64,000 nucleotides of DNA, from positions 150,583-214,582 of the forward strand of contig NZ_FYAS01000014.1 in the NCBI RefSeq assembly GCF_900185715.1, given 5' to 3'. This DNA is from Allobosea sp. CS1GBMeth4. GTDB taxonomy: Bacteria; Pseudomonadota; Alphaproteobacteria; Rhizobiales; Beijerinckiaceae. The stretch's first letter is position 1. Each line of letters starts with the position of its first letter. The notes under the pieces were generated by a model that saw nothing but the letters and a program-made list of their open reading frames with translations, made no database searches and was not told the origin of the DNA. A program made the position numbers and the translations under genes. Positions 23,860 through 31,776 of this stretch are shown here, in pieces.

Positions 23860-25962
23860 ATGAGCGCGATCGAGACCCTGTTCCGCCCGCGCAGCGTCGC
23901 CGTCGTCGGCGCCTCGACGGATGCCACAAAGACCTCCGGCCTGCCGATCCGCTTCCTGCGCCAGCAGGCCTTCGGCGGCGAAATCTATCCGGTCAATCCG
24001 CGTGTCGGCGAGATCGACGGGTTGCGCTGCTATGGCAGCGTCGACGCGCTGCCCTCGGAACCCGACGTCGCGATGGTCCTGCTCGGCGCGGCGCGAACCG
24101 TCGAGGCGGTCCGCGATCTCGCCGCCAAGGGCACGCGATACGCCATCGTGCTGGCGAGCGGGTTCGGCGAGTCGGGCGCGGATGGCAGGAGCCGGCAGGC
24201 GGAGCTGCTCGAAGCAGCCGGGCCCATGCGCATTCTCGGCCCGAACACGATCGGCCTCGTCAATGTCAGCGACGGCGTTCCGCTCTCGGCGAGCGGCGCC
24301 CTCGCCGCCGGTCAGTTCCAGAAGGGCCCCGTCGGGGTGGTCTCGCAGAGCGGCGGCATCCTCGGGGCGCTCCTGTCGCGCGCTGCGGCCCGCGGCATCG
24401 GCCTGTCCAAGCTCGTGGCCACCAGCAACGAGGCCGATCTGGAGATCGCCGACTTCATCGACTATCTCGCCGACGACGCCCGGACCTCGGTGATCGCGCT
24501 CTACATCGAGACGATCCGCAACCCCGAGACCTTCCGCCGTGCCGCCGCCAAGGCGCGCGCGGCCGGTAAGCCGATCGTCGCGCTCAAGATCGGCCGCTCG
24601 GACGCCGGAGCGCGCGCCGCCGCCTCCCATACCGGGGCAATGGCGGGCTCGGACCGGACCTATGACGCCTTCTTCCGTGACCTCGGCGTCATCCGCGCTC
24701 AGAGCTTCGGCGATCTCGTCGACGTGCCGGCCGCGCTGGCGACGCAGCCCGTGCTCAAGGGGCGGCGCGTTGCGGTACTCACCTCGACGGGCGGCGCGGG
24801 CACGCTGGTCGCCGACAGCCTCGGGCTAACCGGCTTCGATGCGCCGGTTCCCGACGAAGCGACGGTCGCTAGGCTCAAGCAGGCGATGCCGGAGGGCCAT
24901 GGTGCGCTCGACGGCAATCCGGTCGACATCACGCTCGCGGGTCTGCAACCCGACGTGCTGAAGGGCTGCATCGGCGCGCTGCTGGAAAGTCCATCCTATG
25001 ACGCGCTGGCCGTGATCGTCGGTTCTTCCAGCGTCGCCCAGCCCGAGCTGATCGGTGATGCGATCCGCGCCGCTTCGCCGAGCGGCAGCAAGCCGGTCCT
25101 CGCCTATGTCAGCCCGCACGCGCCGGAGGCGGCGGCGCGGCTGACCCGGCAGGGCGTCCCGGCGTTCAATACGCCGGAAGCCGTCGCGGCCGCGCTCTCG
25201 GCGCTCTGGGCTGCCGGGCAGCCCCCGGCGAAGGCCGAAGCGGCCACTGGGCGGCAGGTGGCGGAGGTTCCTGCCGACTGGCGCGGATCGCTCGACGAGA
25301 AGCGGGCCAAGGAGCTTTTCGCCCGCTTCGGCTTGCGCTGCGTGCGCGAGGTCGAGGTCAGTAACGCGGGCGAAGCAAGCGCCGCCGCCCGCAATTTCGG
25401 AGGCTCGGTCGTGCTCAAGATCCTGTCCTCGACGATCACGCACAAGAGCGATGTCGGAGGTGTTGCGGTGTCGCTCGATGCCGAGACCATCGGTCCTCGC
25501 CTGGAGCGGATGAGGCAGGAGGTCGAACGACGCGCCGGTGTCGCGCCCGAGGGCTATATCGTCCAGGAGATGGTGCCTCCCGGTGGGCTCGAGCTGATCC
25601 TGGGCTGCCATCGCGATGCGCTCGGTAGCGTCCTGCTCCTCGGCCTCGGCGGCGTGACGGCGGAGCTGATGAAGGACACGACGATCCGGTTGCTCGCGCC
25701 CGGCACCGTGCTGAGCCGGGAAGAGGCGCTCGCCATGGCGCAGGAGCTCAAGGGCTGGCCGCTGCTCGACGGCTATCGTGGCCGGCCGAAACTGGACGTC
25801 GATGCCCTGGTCTCGGCCATTGTCGACTTCTCCGCCATGGTCGCCCAGCTCGGCGAGCGGCTGTCGGAAGCCGAGATCAATCCGCTCTTTGTGTTGCCGC
25901 AAGGGAGCGGCGCCGTAGCGGCGGACGGTGTCGCCGTCCTCTCCGGCCGAGACTTTGCATGA
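23860..25962 (+). CDS. ADP-forming (NDP-forming) acyl-CoA synthetase, fused alpha-beta type
   Basis: The 700-residue protein joins a CoA-binding Rossmann domain ('S-V-A-V-V-G-A-S-T-D-A-T-K-T-S-G', residue 12 on), two succinyl-CoA-synthetase-like domains with the phospho-His motif 'A-A-S-H-T-G-A-M-A-G' near residue 254, and a C-terminal ATP-grasp domain ('V-L-K-I-L-S-S-T-I-T-H-K-S-D-V-G-G-V'). It reversibly forms acyl-CoA from acid, CoA and ATP. Relatives act on acetate, pimeloyl or feruloyl-type acids. It starts three bases after the crotonase gene and overlaps a broken thioesterase gene. Confidence 0.94.
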   Translation: MSAIETLFRPRSVAVVGASTDATKTSGLPIRFLRQQAFGGEIYPVNPRVGEIDGLRCYGSVDALPSEPDVAMVLLGAARTVEAVRDLAAKGTRYAIVLASGFGESGADGRSRQAELLEAAGPMRILGPNTIGLVNVSDGVPLSASGALAAGQFQKGPVGVVSQSGGILGALLSRAAARGIGLSKLVATSNEADLEIADFIDYLADDARTSVIALYIETIRNPETFRRAAAKARAAGKPIVALKIGRSDAGARAAASHTGAMAGSDRTYDAFFRDLGVIRAQSFGDLVDVPAALATQPVLKGRRVAVLTSTGGAGTLVADSLGLTGFDAPVPDEATVARLKQAMPEGHGALDGNPVDITLAGLQPDVLKGCIGALLESPSYDALAVIVGSSSVAQPELIGDAIRAASPSGSKPVLAYVSPHAPEAAARLTRQGVPAFNTPEAVAAALSALWAAGQPPAKAEAATGRQVAEVPADWRGSLDEKRAKELFARFGLRCVREVEVSNAGEASAAARNFGGSVVLKILSSTITHKSDVGGVAVSLDAETIGPRLERMRQEVERRAGVAPEGYIVQEMVPPGGLELILGCHRDALGSVLLLGLGGVTAELMKDTTIRLLAPGTVLSREEALAMAQELKGWPLLDGYRGRPKLDVDALVSAIVDFSAMVAQLGERLSEAEINPLFVLPQGSGAVAADGVAVLSGRDFA

Positions 25963-26129
25963 CAGGACCGAATGAGACCCTTGCAGCGGCGGGCTGGTCG
26001 CGGATCGAGGATGAGGGCTTCATCGGCCTGATCGGTCCGTTCTGGCAGCGAGATCAGGGAGGCGACCTCGAGCTCGCGCTCGCCACCGCCGAGAAGCATC
26101 GCAATCGATCCGGGATCGTGCAGGGGGGG
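25959..26129 (+). pseudogene. Truncated PaaI-type hot-dog thioesterase (N-terminal 57 residues only)
   Basis: The ATG overlaps the stop of the acyl-CoA synthetase gene (ATGA). The first 57 residues end 'E-K-H-R-N-R-S-G-I-V-Q-G-G', which is how PaaI-like thioesterases read just before the catalytic helix. Homology then stops at a run of seven Gs (26123-26129), and the frame continues as unrelated Arg/Pro-rich sequence. The remaining half of the domain, with the catalytic Asp, is missing. Foreign fragments follow directly, so an insertion with deletion probably broke the gene. Confidence 0.75.
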
Positions 26130-26159
26130 CGACCTGGGCGGTTGGGCGCCTGCTCCACC

Positions 26160-26181
26160 TCGTGCAGGTGCACCTGCACGA
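26160..26181. repeat. Perfect 22-bp palindrome in a mobile-element scar
   Basis: TCGTGCAGGTG (26160-26170) is followed directly by its exact reverse complement (26171-26181), with no loop. It lies between the broken thioesterase and the integrase remnant. It could be a recombination or regulator site left by the element; no second copy is visible in the window. Confidence 0.7.
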
Positions 26182-26186
26182 CGCGC

Positions 26187-26395
26187 ATGGCCGCGCGACA
26201 GCCTCTTGCGCTTGGGCAGCCGATTGCTGAGATGGCCGTGCCAGCGCGCCGGGTTCTCCCAGGGCGATGCGATCAGCCCGCGCGCTTTTGCAGCATCGAG
26301 GACACGCTCGATCCGGCCGCGGATCCGCGAAGCGGTTTCCGGCTTGCTATGCCAAATCGGGACAGGGCCTTCAGAACCAGATCTGTCGTGATTTT
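26187..26395 (-). pseudogene. Fragment of a P4-type tyrosine integrase, frameshifted
   Basis: On the minus strand, 'I-T-T-D-L-V-L-K-A-L-S' (26395-26360) continues one frame over as 'P-I-W-H-S-K-P-E-T-A-S-R-I-R-G-R-I-E-R-V-L-D' and 'E-N-P-A-R-W-H-G-H-L' (26360-26187). Together these match the core-binding (SAM-like) region of DUF4102/P4-type integrases. The two parts join exactly if one base is restored in the short C-run at about 26358-26362, a single-base deletion. The catalytic domain and the N-terminal arm are absent, so this is a remnant. Confidence 0.78.
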
Positions 26396-26515
26396 GCGGA
26401 TATCTTCGCGGACCTGCGTGACGGTGACGCCGGTGAGCAGGAACTGCAGTTGCTGTCCAACCTCGGCAGGCGAGAGACCGATCAGATTGAGGCGGTCCTG
26501 ACCCACGAGAACGGG
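26396..26515 (-). pseudogene. Fragment of an RND-family efflux permease
   Basis: About 40 residues on the minus strand read 'D-R-L-N-L-I-G-L-S-P-A-E-V-G-Q-Q-L-Q' then 'L-L-T-G-V-T-V-T-Q-V-R-E-D-I-R'. This matches the periplasmic docking region of AcrB/HAE-type RND permeases ('Q-x-L-x-x-L-x-x-G-x-x-V-T-Q-V-R'). It runs in frame straight into the integrase fragment at about 26396. The rest of the roughly 1000-residue permease is missing. Confidence 0.65.
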
Positions 26516-26588
26516 CTTGCTTCTGCCGCCGCGGCGTGGGCGTGTAGCGCCACTCGCGGGCAAGCAACGAAGGCGCCCGCCTCGACAC

Positions 26589-27497
26589 TCACTCCCGCGG
26601 CAGGCTGCGGGCGCTGAAGTCACAGGATTGCTGCGCGATTGCCGCAACGCGCTCGGCCAGGGGCGACACATCGCCCTTGCGATGGACGGCGTAGTAACGC
26701 AGTGGCGGAATCGGCGGATCGGTCCTGATGATGCGCAGGTGGCCGCGGGCGATCTCCGGTGCGAAATAGCTGGCCGTCAGGAAGGTGACGCCCAGCCCGG
26801 CGGCGGCGAGGCCGGCCAGAACGTTCAGGCTGTTGCACTGCACGGCGCGGTTGATCTCCAGCCCATTCGCCACCGCCCAGTCGAGTACCAGCTTCTGCAG
26901 GCCCGAACCCTGGGTCTGCGTCAGGATCGGATAGCGTGCCATCTCCCGCAGCGGGATAATCTCCTCCGCCGGGCCGAAGCCGGGCGCAGCCACCCATTCC
27001 AGCTGGGCGGCGTCGAGCGGCAATCTGGAGAACTCCGCCGTCTGCGGCGGGTCGAGCCCAATGACGAGATCGAGCTCGTTGCCGCCGAGCTTGCCGAACA
27101 GGTCGACGCTGGCCGCGACCTCCGGAACCGGCACGACATTGGGGTAGTCGCGCTTCATCGCGACGATCAGCTTGGGCAGCCAGGTCAAGGCGACGAGCTC
27201 GGTGGTGCCGAAGCGGAACGGCCCCGAGAAGGTCGCCGCGCCGCCCGCCGCCTCGCGGAAACGCGGCTCCAGCGCCAGCATCTCGGCGGCGAGGGGCAGG
27301 CTCGCCTCGCCGGCCCGGGTCAGGCACAAGGCATGGCTGGCGCGATCGAAGAGCGGCCCGCCGATGACCGCCTCGAGTTCGATGATCCGTTTCGAGACGG
27401 TCGACTGGGCGAGGTGAAGATGACGCGCCGCCTCGGTGAAGCCGCCGAGCCTGGCGGTCCAGTAGAACGCCTCGATCTGCCTCAGGCTCGCCGGCAT
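26589..27497 (-). CDS. LysR-family transcriptional regulator
   Basis: The 302-residue protein has the LysR helix-turn-helix ('G-G-F-T-E-A-A-R-H-L-H-L-A-Q-S-T-V-S-K-R-I') and an effector domain from about residue 92. It diverges from the RraA-like/aminotransferase/ABC operon at 27627 and is its likely regulator. An inverted repeat (AAAGCGA at 27534-27540, TCGCTTT at 27560-27566) lies in the shared spacer. Its 3' end borders the mobile-element scar but the gene looks intact. Confidence 0.93.
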   Translation of the reverse strand: MPASLRQIEAFYWTARLGGFTEAARHLHLAQSTVSKRIIELEAVIGGPLFDRASHALCLTRAGEASLPLAAEMLALEPRFREAAGGAATFSGPFRFGTTELVALTWLPKLIVAMKRDYPNVVPVPEVAASVDLFGKLGGNELDLVIGLDPPQTAEFSRLPLDAAQLEWVAAPGFGPAEEIIPLREMARYPILTQTQGSGLQKLVLDWAVANGLEINRAVQCNSLNVLAGLAAAGLGVTFLTASYFAPEIARGHLRIIRTDPPIPPLRYYAVHRKGDVSPLAERVAAIAQQSCDFSARSLPRE

Positions 27498-27533
27498 CGC
27501 TTCGCCTCCACCTGCCAGCTCTGCTAATGAAGA

Positions 27534-27566
27534 AAAGCGATGGCTGGCAAGAAATTAATTCGCTTT
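27534..27566. promoter_or_regulatory. Inverted repeat in divergent LysR/RraA promoter region
   Basis: AAAGCGA (27534-27540) and TCGCTTT (27560-27566), with looser matching just outside the arms, lie in the 129-base spacer between the divergent genes. It is a plausible LysR recognition site, but short. Confidence 0.35.
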
Positions 27567-27626
27567 CTGTCATTCGGAACGTGTCACATAGTTTTCACAA
27601 CGACGCCTGCCGGGACAGAATCTTCC

Positions 27627-28286
27627 ATGCCGCTGATCGGTCATCGCAACAATCCGAGCGGCCCCGCCGTCCCCGGCACGATCCTCGACGGCTTCCGCGA
27701 TGCCGCCGTCTCGATCATCTCCGACGTGATGAATCGCCTGCACGGCACGAAGGCCCTGCGGCCCTATCATCGCTCAGGCCGCCTCCTCGGTACGGCTGTC
27801 ACGGTCAAGACCAGGCCCGGCGACAACCAGGTCCTGCACCGCGCCTACGAGCTGCTGCGTCACGGCGACGTCCTCGTCGTCGACGGCGGCGGCGACCTGA
27901 CCCAGGCGCTTGTCGGCGAGATCATGATGAGCCGTGCGCGCCAGATGGGCATCGCCGGCTTCGTCATCGACGGTGCGATCCGCGACGTCGATGCGTTCCT
28001 GCGATCGGACTTCCCTTGCTATGCCCGTGGCGTGACGCATCGCGGCCCGTACAAGAGCGGGCCGGGCGAGATCAACGTGCCGATCGCGGTCGACGGCATG
28101 GTGGTGATGCCGGGTGATGTCGTGGTCGGGGACGCTGATGGGGTCGTCGCCTTCGACCGCGCCGACGCGGCCGAGCTCCTCGCGCTGGTCCGACAGCAGG
28201 AAGAGCGTGAGGCGAACGCGCTCGCCGCGATCGCCGAGGGCAAGGTCGACACGTTCTACATGGGCGCGGGAAAGGCCACGTCATGA
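27627..28286 (+). CDS. RraA-like family protein (class II pyruvate aldolase-type; HMG/CHA aldolase-like)
   Basis: The ATG at 27627 gives 219 residues; the frame is open 29 codons further up without homology. It shows the RraA/4-hydroxy-4-methyl-2-oxoglutarate aldolase fold: 'I-S-D-V-M-N-R-L', 'G-D-V-L-V-V-D-G-G-G-D', 'G-E-I-M-M-S-R-A-R-Q-M-G-I-A-G-F-V-I-D-G-A-I-R-D' and 'V-V-G-D-A-D-G-V-V-A'. Aldolase members have Arg-Asp followed three residues later by an acid; here that position is Ala with an Asp one place earlier, so activity is not assured. Its stop overlaps the aminotransferase start. Confidence 0.88.
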   Translation: MPLIGHRNNPSGPAVPGTILDGFRDAAVSIISDVMNRLHGTKALRPYHRSGRLLGTAVTVKTRPGDNQVLHRAYELLRHGDVLVVDGGGDLTQALVGEIMMSRARQMGIAGFVIDGAIRDVDAFLRSDFPCYARGVTHRGPYKSGPGEINVPIAVDGMVVMPGDVVVGDADGVVAFDRADAAELLALVRQQEEREANALAAIAEGKVDTFYMGAGKATS

Positions 28287-29503
28287 CGCTTGCTGCGATC
28301 CCGCTTTCCGCGCGCGTCAGCCGGATCAAGCCCTCGCCCAGCATGGTGGCGCGCATGCGCGCCCAGGAACTGAAGGCGCAGGGGCGGGACATCGTCGACC
28401 TCACCACCGGCGAGCCGGACTTCGACACGCCCGCCCATATCAAGCAGGCGACAACCGCCGCCATGGCGGCCGGCGAGACGCGCTATGCGCCGGTCAACGG
28501 CACGGTACGCTTGCGCAAGGCGATCATAGCCAAGCTCGAGCGCGAGAACGGCGTGACCTATGCCGCCGACGAGATCGTGGTCGGCAGCGGCGCCAAGCAG
28601 GTGATCTTCAACGCGCTGGCGGCGACGGTCGGGGAGGGTGACGAGGTCATCGTTCCCGCGCCCTATTGGGTGTCCTATCCCGACATGGTGCTGGCCTGCG
28701 ACGGCACGCCGGTGATCGTCGCCTGCGGCGAGAATGCCGGCTTCAAGCTCACTGCCGATGCCCTCGAAGCGGCGATCACGCCGCGCACGCGCTGGCTGAT
28801 CCTGAACACGCCGTCGAACCCGAGCGGCGCCTTCTATTCCGCCGCCGAGATGCAGGCGCTGACCGGGGTGCTGAAGCGCCACCCGCAGGTCGCCCTGATG
28901 ACCGACGACATCTACGAGCACATCCGCTTCGACGGCGGCGCGCCGGTCTGCCCGGTCGCGCTTGCGCCTGAGCTGCGCGAGCGCACCCTGCTCGTCAACG
29001 GCGTCTCCAAGACCTATGCGATGACCGGCTTCCGGATCGGCTACGGCGCCGGGCCGAGGGCGCTGGTGAAGGCGATCAACATCATCCAGTCGCAGACGAC
29101 TTCGGGCGCGGCCTCGATGTGCATGGCTGCGGCCGCCGCGGCGCTCGAAGGCGATCAGAGCTTCGTCGCGGAGGCGCGGACCGCCTATCGCCAGCGTCGC
29201 GACCGCGCCGTCGAATTGCTCGACGCGATCGATGGGATGAGCTGCCTGAAGCCGGATGGAGCCTTCTATGTCTATCCGAGCTGCGCCGGGCTGATCGGCC
29301 GACGGCGGCCGGATGGACGCGTGCTGCAAAGCGATCTCGATGTCGCGCTGTACTTCCTCGAGGAGGCCGGCGTCGCCGTCCTCGACGGCTCGGCCTATGG
29401 GCTCTCGCCCTATCTGCGCCTGTCGATCGCGACCTCGCTCGGCGCGATCGAGGACGCCTGCGCCCGCATCAAGACGGCCTGCGACGCACTGCAACGATCA
29501 TAA
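28283..29503 (+). CDS. Class I/II pyridoxal-phosphate aminotransferase (aspartate aminotransferase-like)
   Basis: The 406-residue fold-type I aminotransferase has 'D-L-T-T-G-E-P-D-F-D-T-P', 'N-T-P-S-N-P-S-G', 'D-I-Y-E-H-I-R-F' and the PLP-Lys motif 'N-G-V-S-K-T-Y-A-M-T-G-F-R-I-G-Y'. It moves an amino group between an amino acid and a 2-oxo acid. It is translationally coupled to the RraA-like gene and followed by an amino-acid ABC importer, suggesting that an imported amino acid is deaminated and the oxo acid then cleaved. Confidence 0.93.
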   Translation: MTLAAIPLSARVSRIKPSPSMVARMRAQELKAQGRDIVDLTTGEPDFDTPAHIKQATTAAMAAGETRYAPVNGTVRLRKAIIAKLERENGVTYAADEIVVGSGAKQVIFNALAATVGEGDEVIVPAPYWVSYPDMVLACDGTPVIVACGENAGFKLTADALEAAITPRTRWLILNTPSNPSGAFYSAAEMQALTGVLKRHPQVALMTDDIYEHIRFDGGAPVCPVALAPELRERTLLVNGVSKTYAMTGFRIGYGAGPRALVKAINIIQSQTTSGAASMCMAAAAAALEGDQSFVAEARTAYRQRRDRAVELLDAIDGMSCLKPDGAFYVYPSCAGLIGRRRPDGRVLQSDLDVALYFLEEAGVAVLDGSAYGLSPYLRLSIATSLGAIEDACARIKTACDALQRS

Positions 29504-29518
29504 CGACAGGGGATGATG

Positions 29519-30331
29519 ATGAAGCTCTTTTCGGTTCTCGGCCTCGCGGCCGCTCTCGCCGCCGGCATCTCCGGCGTCGCCCGGGCAGACCAGCTCGCCG
29601 ACATCAAGGCACGCGGCAAGCTGATCTGCGGCACGCTCGGCACCTCCGAGCCGTTCTCCTTCCAGCATCCGCAGACCCGCGAGATCGTCGGCTACGACGT
29701 CGACATCTGCAAGAAGGTCGCGGATGCGATCGGCGTCCCGCTCGAACTGAAGACGATCGCCGTCGAGGCCCGCATTCCCGAGCTGCTGCAGGGCCGCGTC
29801 GACATCCTCGCCGCCAATCTCGGCTACACGCCGGAGCGCGCCCAGCAGATCGACTTCTCCTATTCCTATTTCGTCAGCCAGCAGAAGCTGCTGACCACCA
29901 AGGAGGCCGGCATCACCACCGCCGAAGGGCTCGCCGGCAAGAAGATCACCGCCATCAAGGGCTCCTCCTCCGAGCAGGGCGTGCGGCGGCTGATCCCGAC
30001 CGCCGAGACCGTGACCTTCCAGGATACCTCGTCGGCCTTCCTGGCGCTGACGCAGGACAAGGTCGACGCCTTCTGCGCGTCGGAGCTGATCCTGGTGAAG
30101 CTCGCCAAGCAGTCCAAGGTGCCGATGGTCGTGATCGAGAAGTCGCTCTTCGTCGAGCCCTGGGGGCTCGGCCTGCGCAAGGGCGAGACCGCCTTCAAGA
30201 CGCTGGTCAACGAGACCCTCGCCAAGGCGGCCGGCTCGGGCGAGATCGACAAGACCTTCTCGAAGTGGTTCGGGCCGGAGACAGCCTTCAACATCAAGCG
30301 CGACTACAAGATCGAAGAGATCAAGGGCTGA
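29519..30331 (+). CDS. Polar amino-acid ABC transporter substrate-binding protein
   Basis: Three ATGs in a row occur at 29513-29521; the third is preferred since AGGGG (29508-29512) is then six bases away. The product has a signal peptide (cleavage after V-A-R-A) and the family-3 binding-protein pattern 'L-A-D-I-K-A-R-G-K-L-I-C-G-T', 'G-Y-D-V-D-I-C-K-K-V-A-D-A-I-G-V' and 'G-L-A-G-K-K-I-T-A-I-K-G-S-S'. It works with the two permeases and ATPase directly downstream. Ligand probably a polar amino acid. Confidence 0.93.
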   Translation: MKLFSVLGLAAALAAGISGVARADQLADIKARGKLICGTLGTSEPFSFQHPQTREIVGYDVDICKKVADAIGVPLELKTIAVEARIPELLQGRVDILAANLGYTPERAQQIDFSYSYFVSQQKLLTTKEAGITTAEGLAGKKITAIKGSSSEQGVRRLIPTAETVTFQDTSSAFLALTQDKVDAFCASELILVKLAKQSKVPMVVIEKSLFVEPWGLGLRKGETAFKTLVNETLAKAAGSGEIDKTFSKWFGPETAFNIKRDYKIEEIKG

Positions 30332-30360
30332 GCCGAGGGCGGACACCAGGAAGCCGGCCG

Positions 30361-31059
30361 ATGGGTTATGTCTTCGATCTCGGCAGCGTGCTGAGCGGGA
30401 AATATCTCGACTGGTTCCTGATCGGCGTCGCCACCACGCTGGCGCTGACCGCGGCGGCCTGGTGCCTCGCCATGGCGATGGGGATCATCCTGACGCTCGT
30501 CCGGATGATCCCGTTCCCGCCGTTCGGCTGGTTCGTGGCTCTTTATGTCGAATATCATCGCAATGTCCCGCTGCTGGTCCAGATCTTCGTCTGGTATTTC
30601 GGCGTGCCCGCGCTGCTGCCACGGCCGGCCCGGCAGTGGATCAATGCCCATCACGGCGAATTCCTGCTGGCCATGATCGCGCTCGGCCTCGCCGCGGCGG
30701 CCTATGTCGCCGAGGATATCCGCAGCGGCATCCGCTCCATTCCGAAGGCCCAGTACGAGGCCGCCCGCTCGATCGGCTTCGGCTATCTCGGCGCCATGGG
30801 CTATGTCGTCCTGCCGCAGGCGATGCGCATCGCGGTGCCGCCGCTGATCAACCAGACGCTGCTGCTGTTCAAGAACACCAGCCTCGCCATGGCGATCGGC
30901 GTCGGCGAATTGACCTACCGCACCCGCGAGGTCGAGAGCTATACCTTCAAGACCTTCGAGGCCTTCGCGGTCGCGACCGCGATCTACCTCACCATCTCCT
31001 TCGGCATCATGGCGCTCGGCAGCTGGTCCGGGAACCGCCTCAAGCTCGAGACACGCTGA
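30361..31059 (+). CDS. Amino-acid ABC transporter permease (HisM/GltJ type)
   Basis: The ATG at 30361 gives 232 residues with a His/Glu/Gln/Arg permease layout of five or so helices and the ATPase-contact loop 'E-A-A-R-S-I-G-F-G-Y-L-G-A-M-G-Y-V-V-L-P-Q-A'. 'E-Y-H-R-N-V-P-L-L-V-Q' is the conserved N-terminal permease motif. Its stop (TGA) overlaps the start of the second permease by one base. Both permeases form the inner-membrane channel. Confidence 0.93.
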   Translation: MGYVFDLGSVLSGKYLDWFLIGVATTLALTAAAWCLAMAMGIILTLVRMIPFPPFGWFVALYVEYHRNVPLLVQIFVWYFGVPALLPRPARQWINAHHGEFLLAMIALGLAAAAYVAEDIRSGIRSIPKAQYEAARSIGFGYLGAMGYVVLPQAMRIAVPPLINQTLLLFKNTSLAMAIGVGELTYRTREVESYTFKTFEAFAVATAIYLTISFGIMALGSWSGNRLKLETR

Positions 31060-31769
31060 TGCTCGAGATCCTGCAGAACAACTGGCTGCTCTTCCTCATC
31101 GGGCAGTATCCGCACGGACCGATCGGCGGTCTCGCCATGACGCTGTTCATGGCGTCGATCTCGCTGGCGCTGTGCTTTCCCTTCGCGATCGGCCTGGCGC
31201 TCGCCCGGCTCAGCCCCTATCGCTGGCTGCGGCTGCCGGCGACCGCGATCGTGCACACGGTCCGCGGCCTGCCGCTGATCATGTTCATCTTCTGGACCTA
31301 TTTCTTCTCGCCGCTGATCATCGGCCGGGCCGTCGGCGGGGTCGAGACCCTGGTGATCGCGCTCGTCGTCTATGAAGCGGCCTATCTCTCCGAGATCATC
31401 CGGGCGGGCATCGAGGGCCTGCCGAAGGGCCAGGTCGAGGCGGCGACCTCGCTCGGCCTGCGCTACTGGCCGACGACGATCAAGATCGTGCTGCCGCAGG
31501 CGCTGCACAACATGCTGCCGAGCATGGTCAGCCAGTTCGTCTCGACCATCAAGGAGACCTCGCTCGGCTATGTCATCAGCGCCCATGAGCTGACCTTCGC
31601 CGCCGCGCAGGTCAACAATGTCCTGCTGACCCAGCCCTTCGAGGTCTACGGCATCCTGGCGCTGACCTATTTCGCCCTCTGCTTCGCGCTGACCTCGCTG
31701 GCGCGCTTCATCGAGCGGCGCATTTCGGCCGGCCGCGGCGGCACGCCCGGCGTCATGGTCGCGGCATGA
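31059..31769 (+). CDS. Amino-acid ABC transporter permease (HisQ/GltK type)
   Basis: The 236-residue second permease has 'V-H-T-V-R-G-L-P-L-I-M-F-I-F-W' and the EAA loop 'E-A-A-T-S-L-G-L-R-Y-W-P-T-T-I-K-I-V-L-P-Q-A'. It overlaps the first permease by one base and is followed seven bases on by the ATPase gene, a compact single operon. Confidence 0.93.
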   Translation: MLEILQNNWLLFLIGQYPHGPIGGLAMTLFMASISLALCFPFAIGLALARLSPYRWLRLPATAIVHTVRGLPLIMFIFWTYFFSPLIIGRAVGGVETLVIALVVYEAAYLSEIIRAGIEGLPKGQVEAATSLGLRYWPTTIKIVLPQALHNMLPSMVSQFVSTIKETSLGYVISAHELTFAAAQVNNVLLTQPFEVYGILALTYFALCFALTSLARFIERRISAGRGGTPGVMVAA

Positions 31770-31776
31770 GGCAGCC

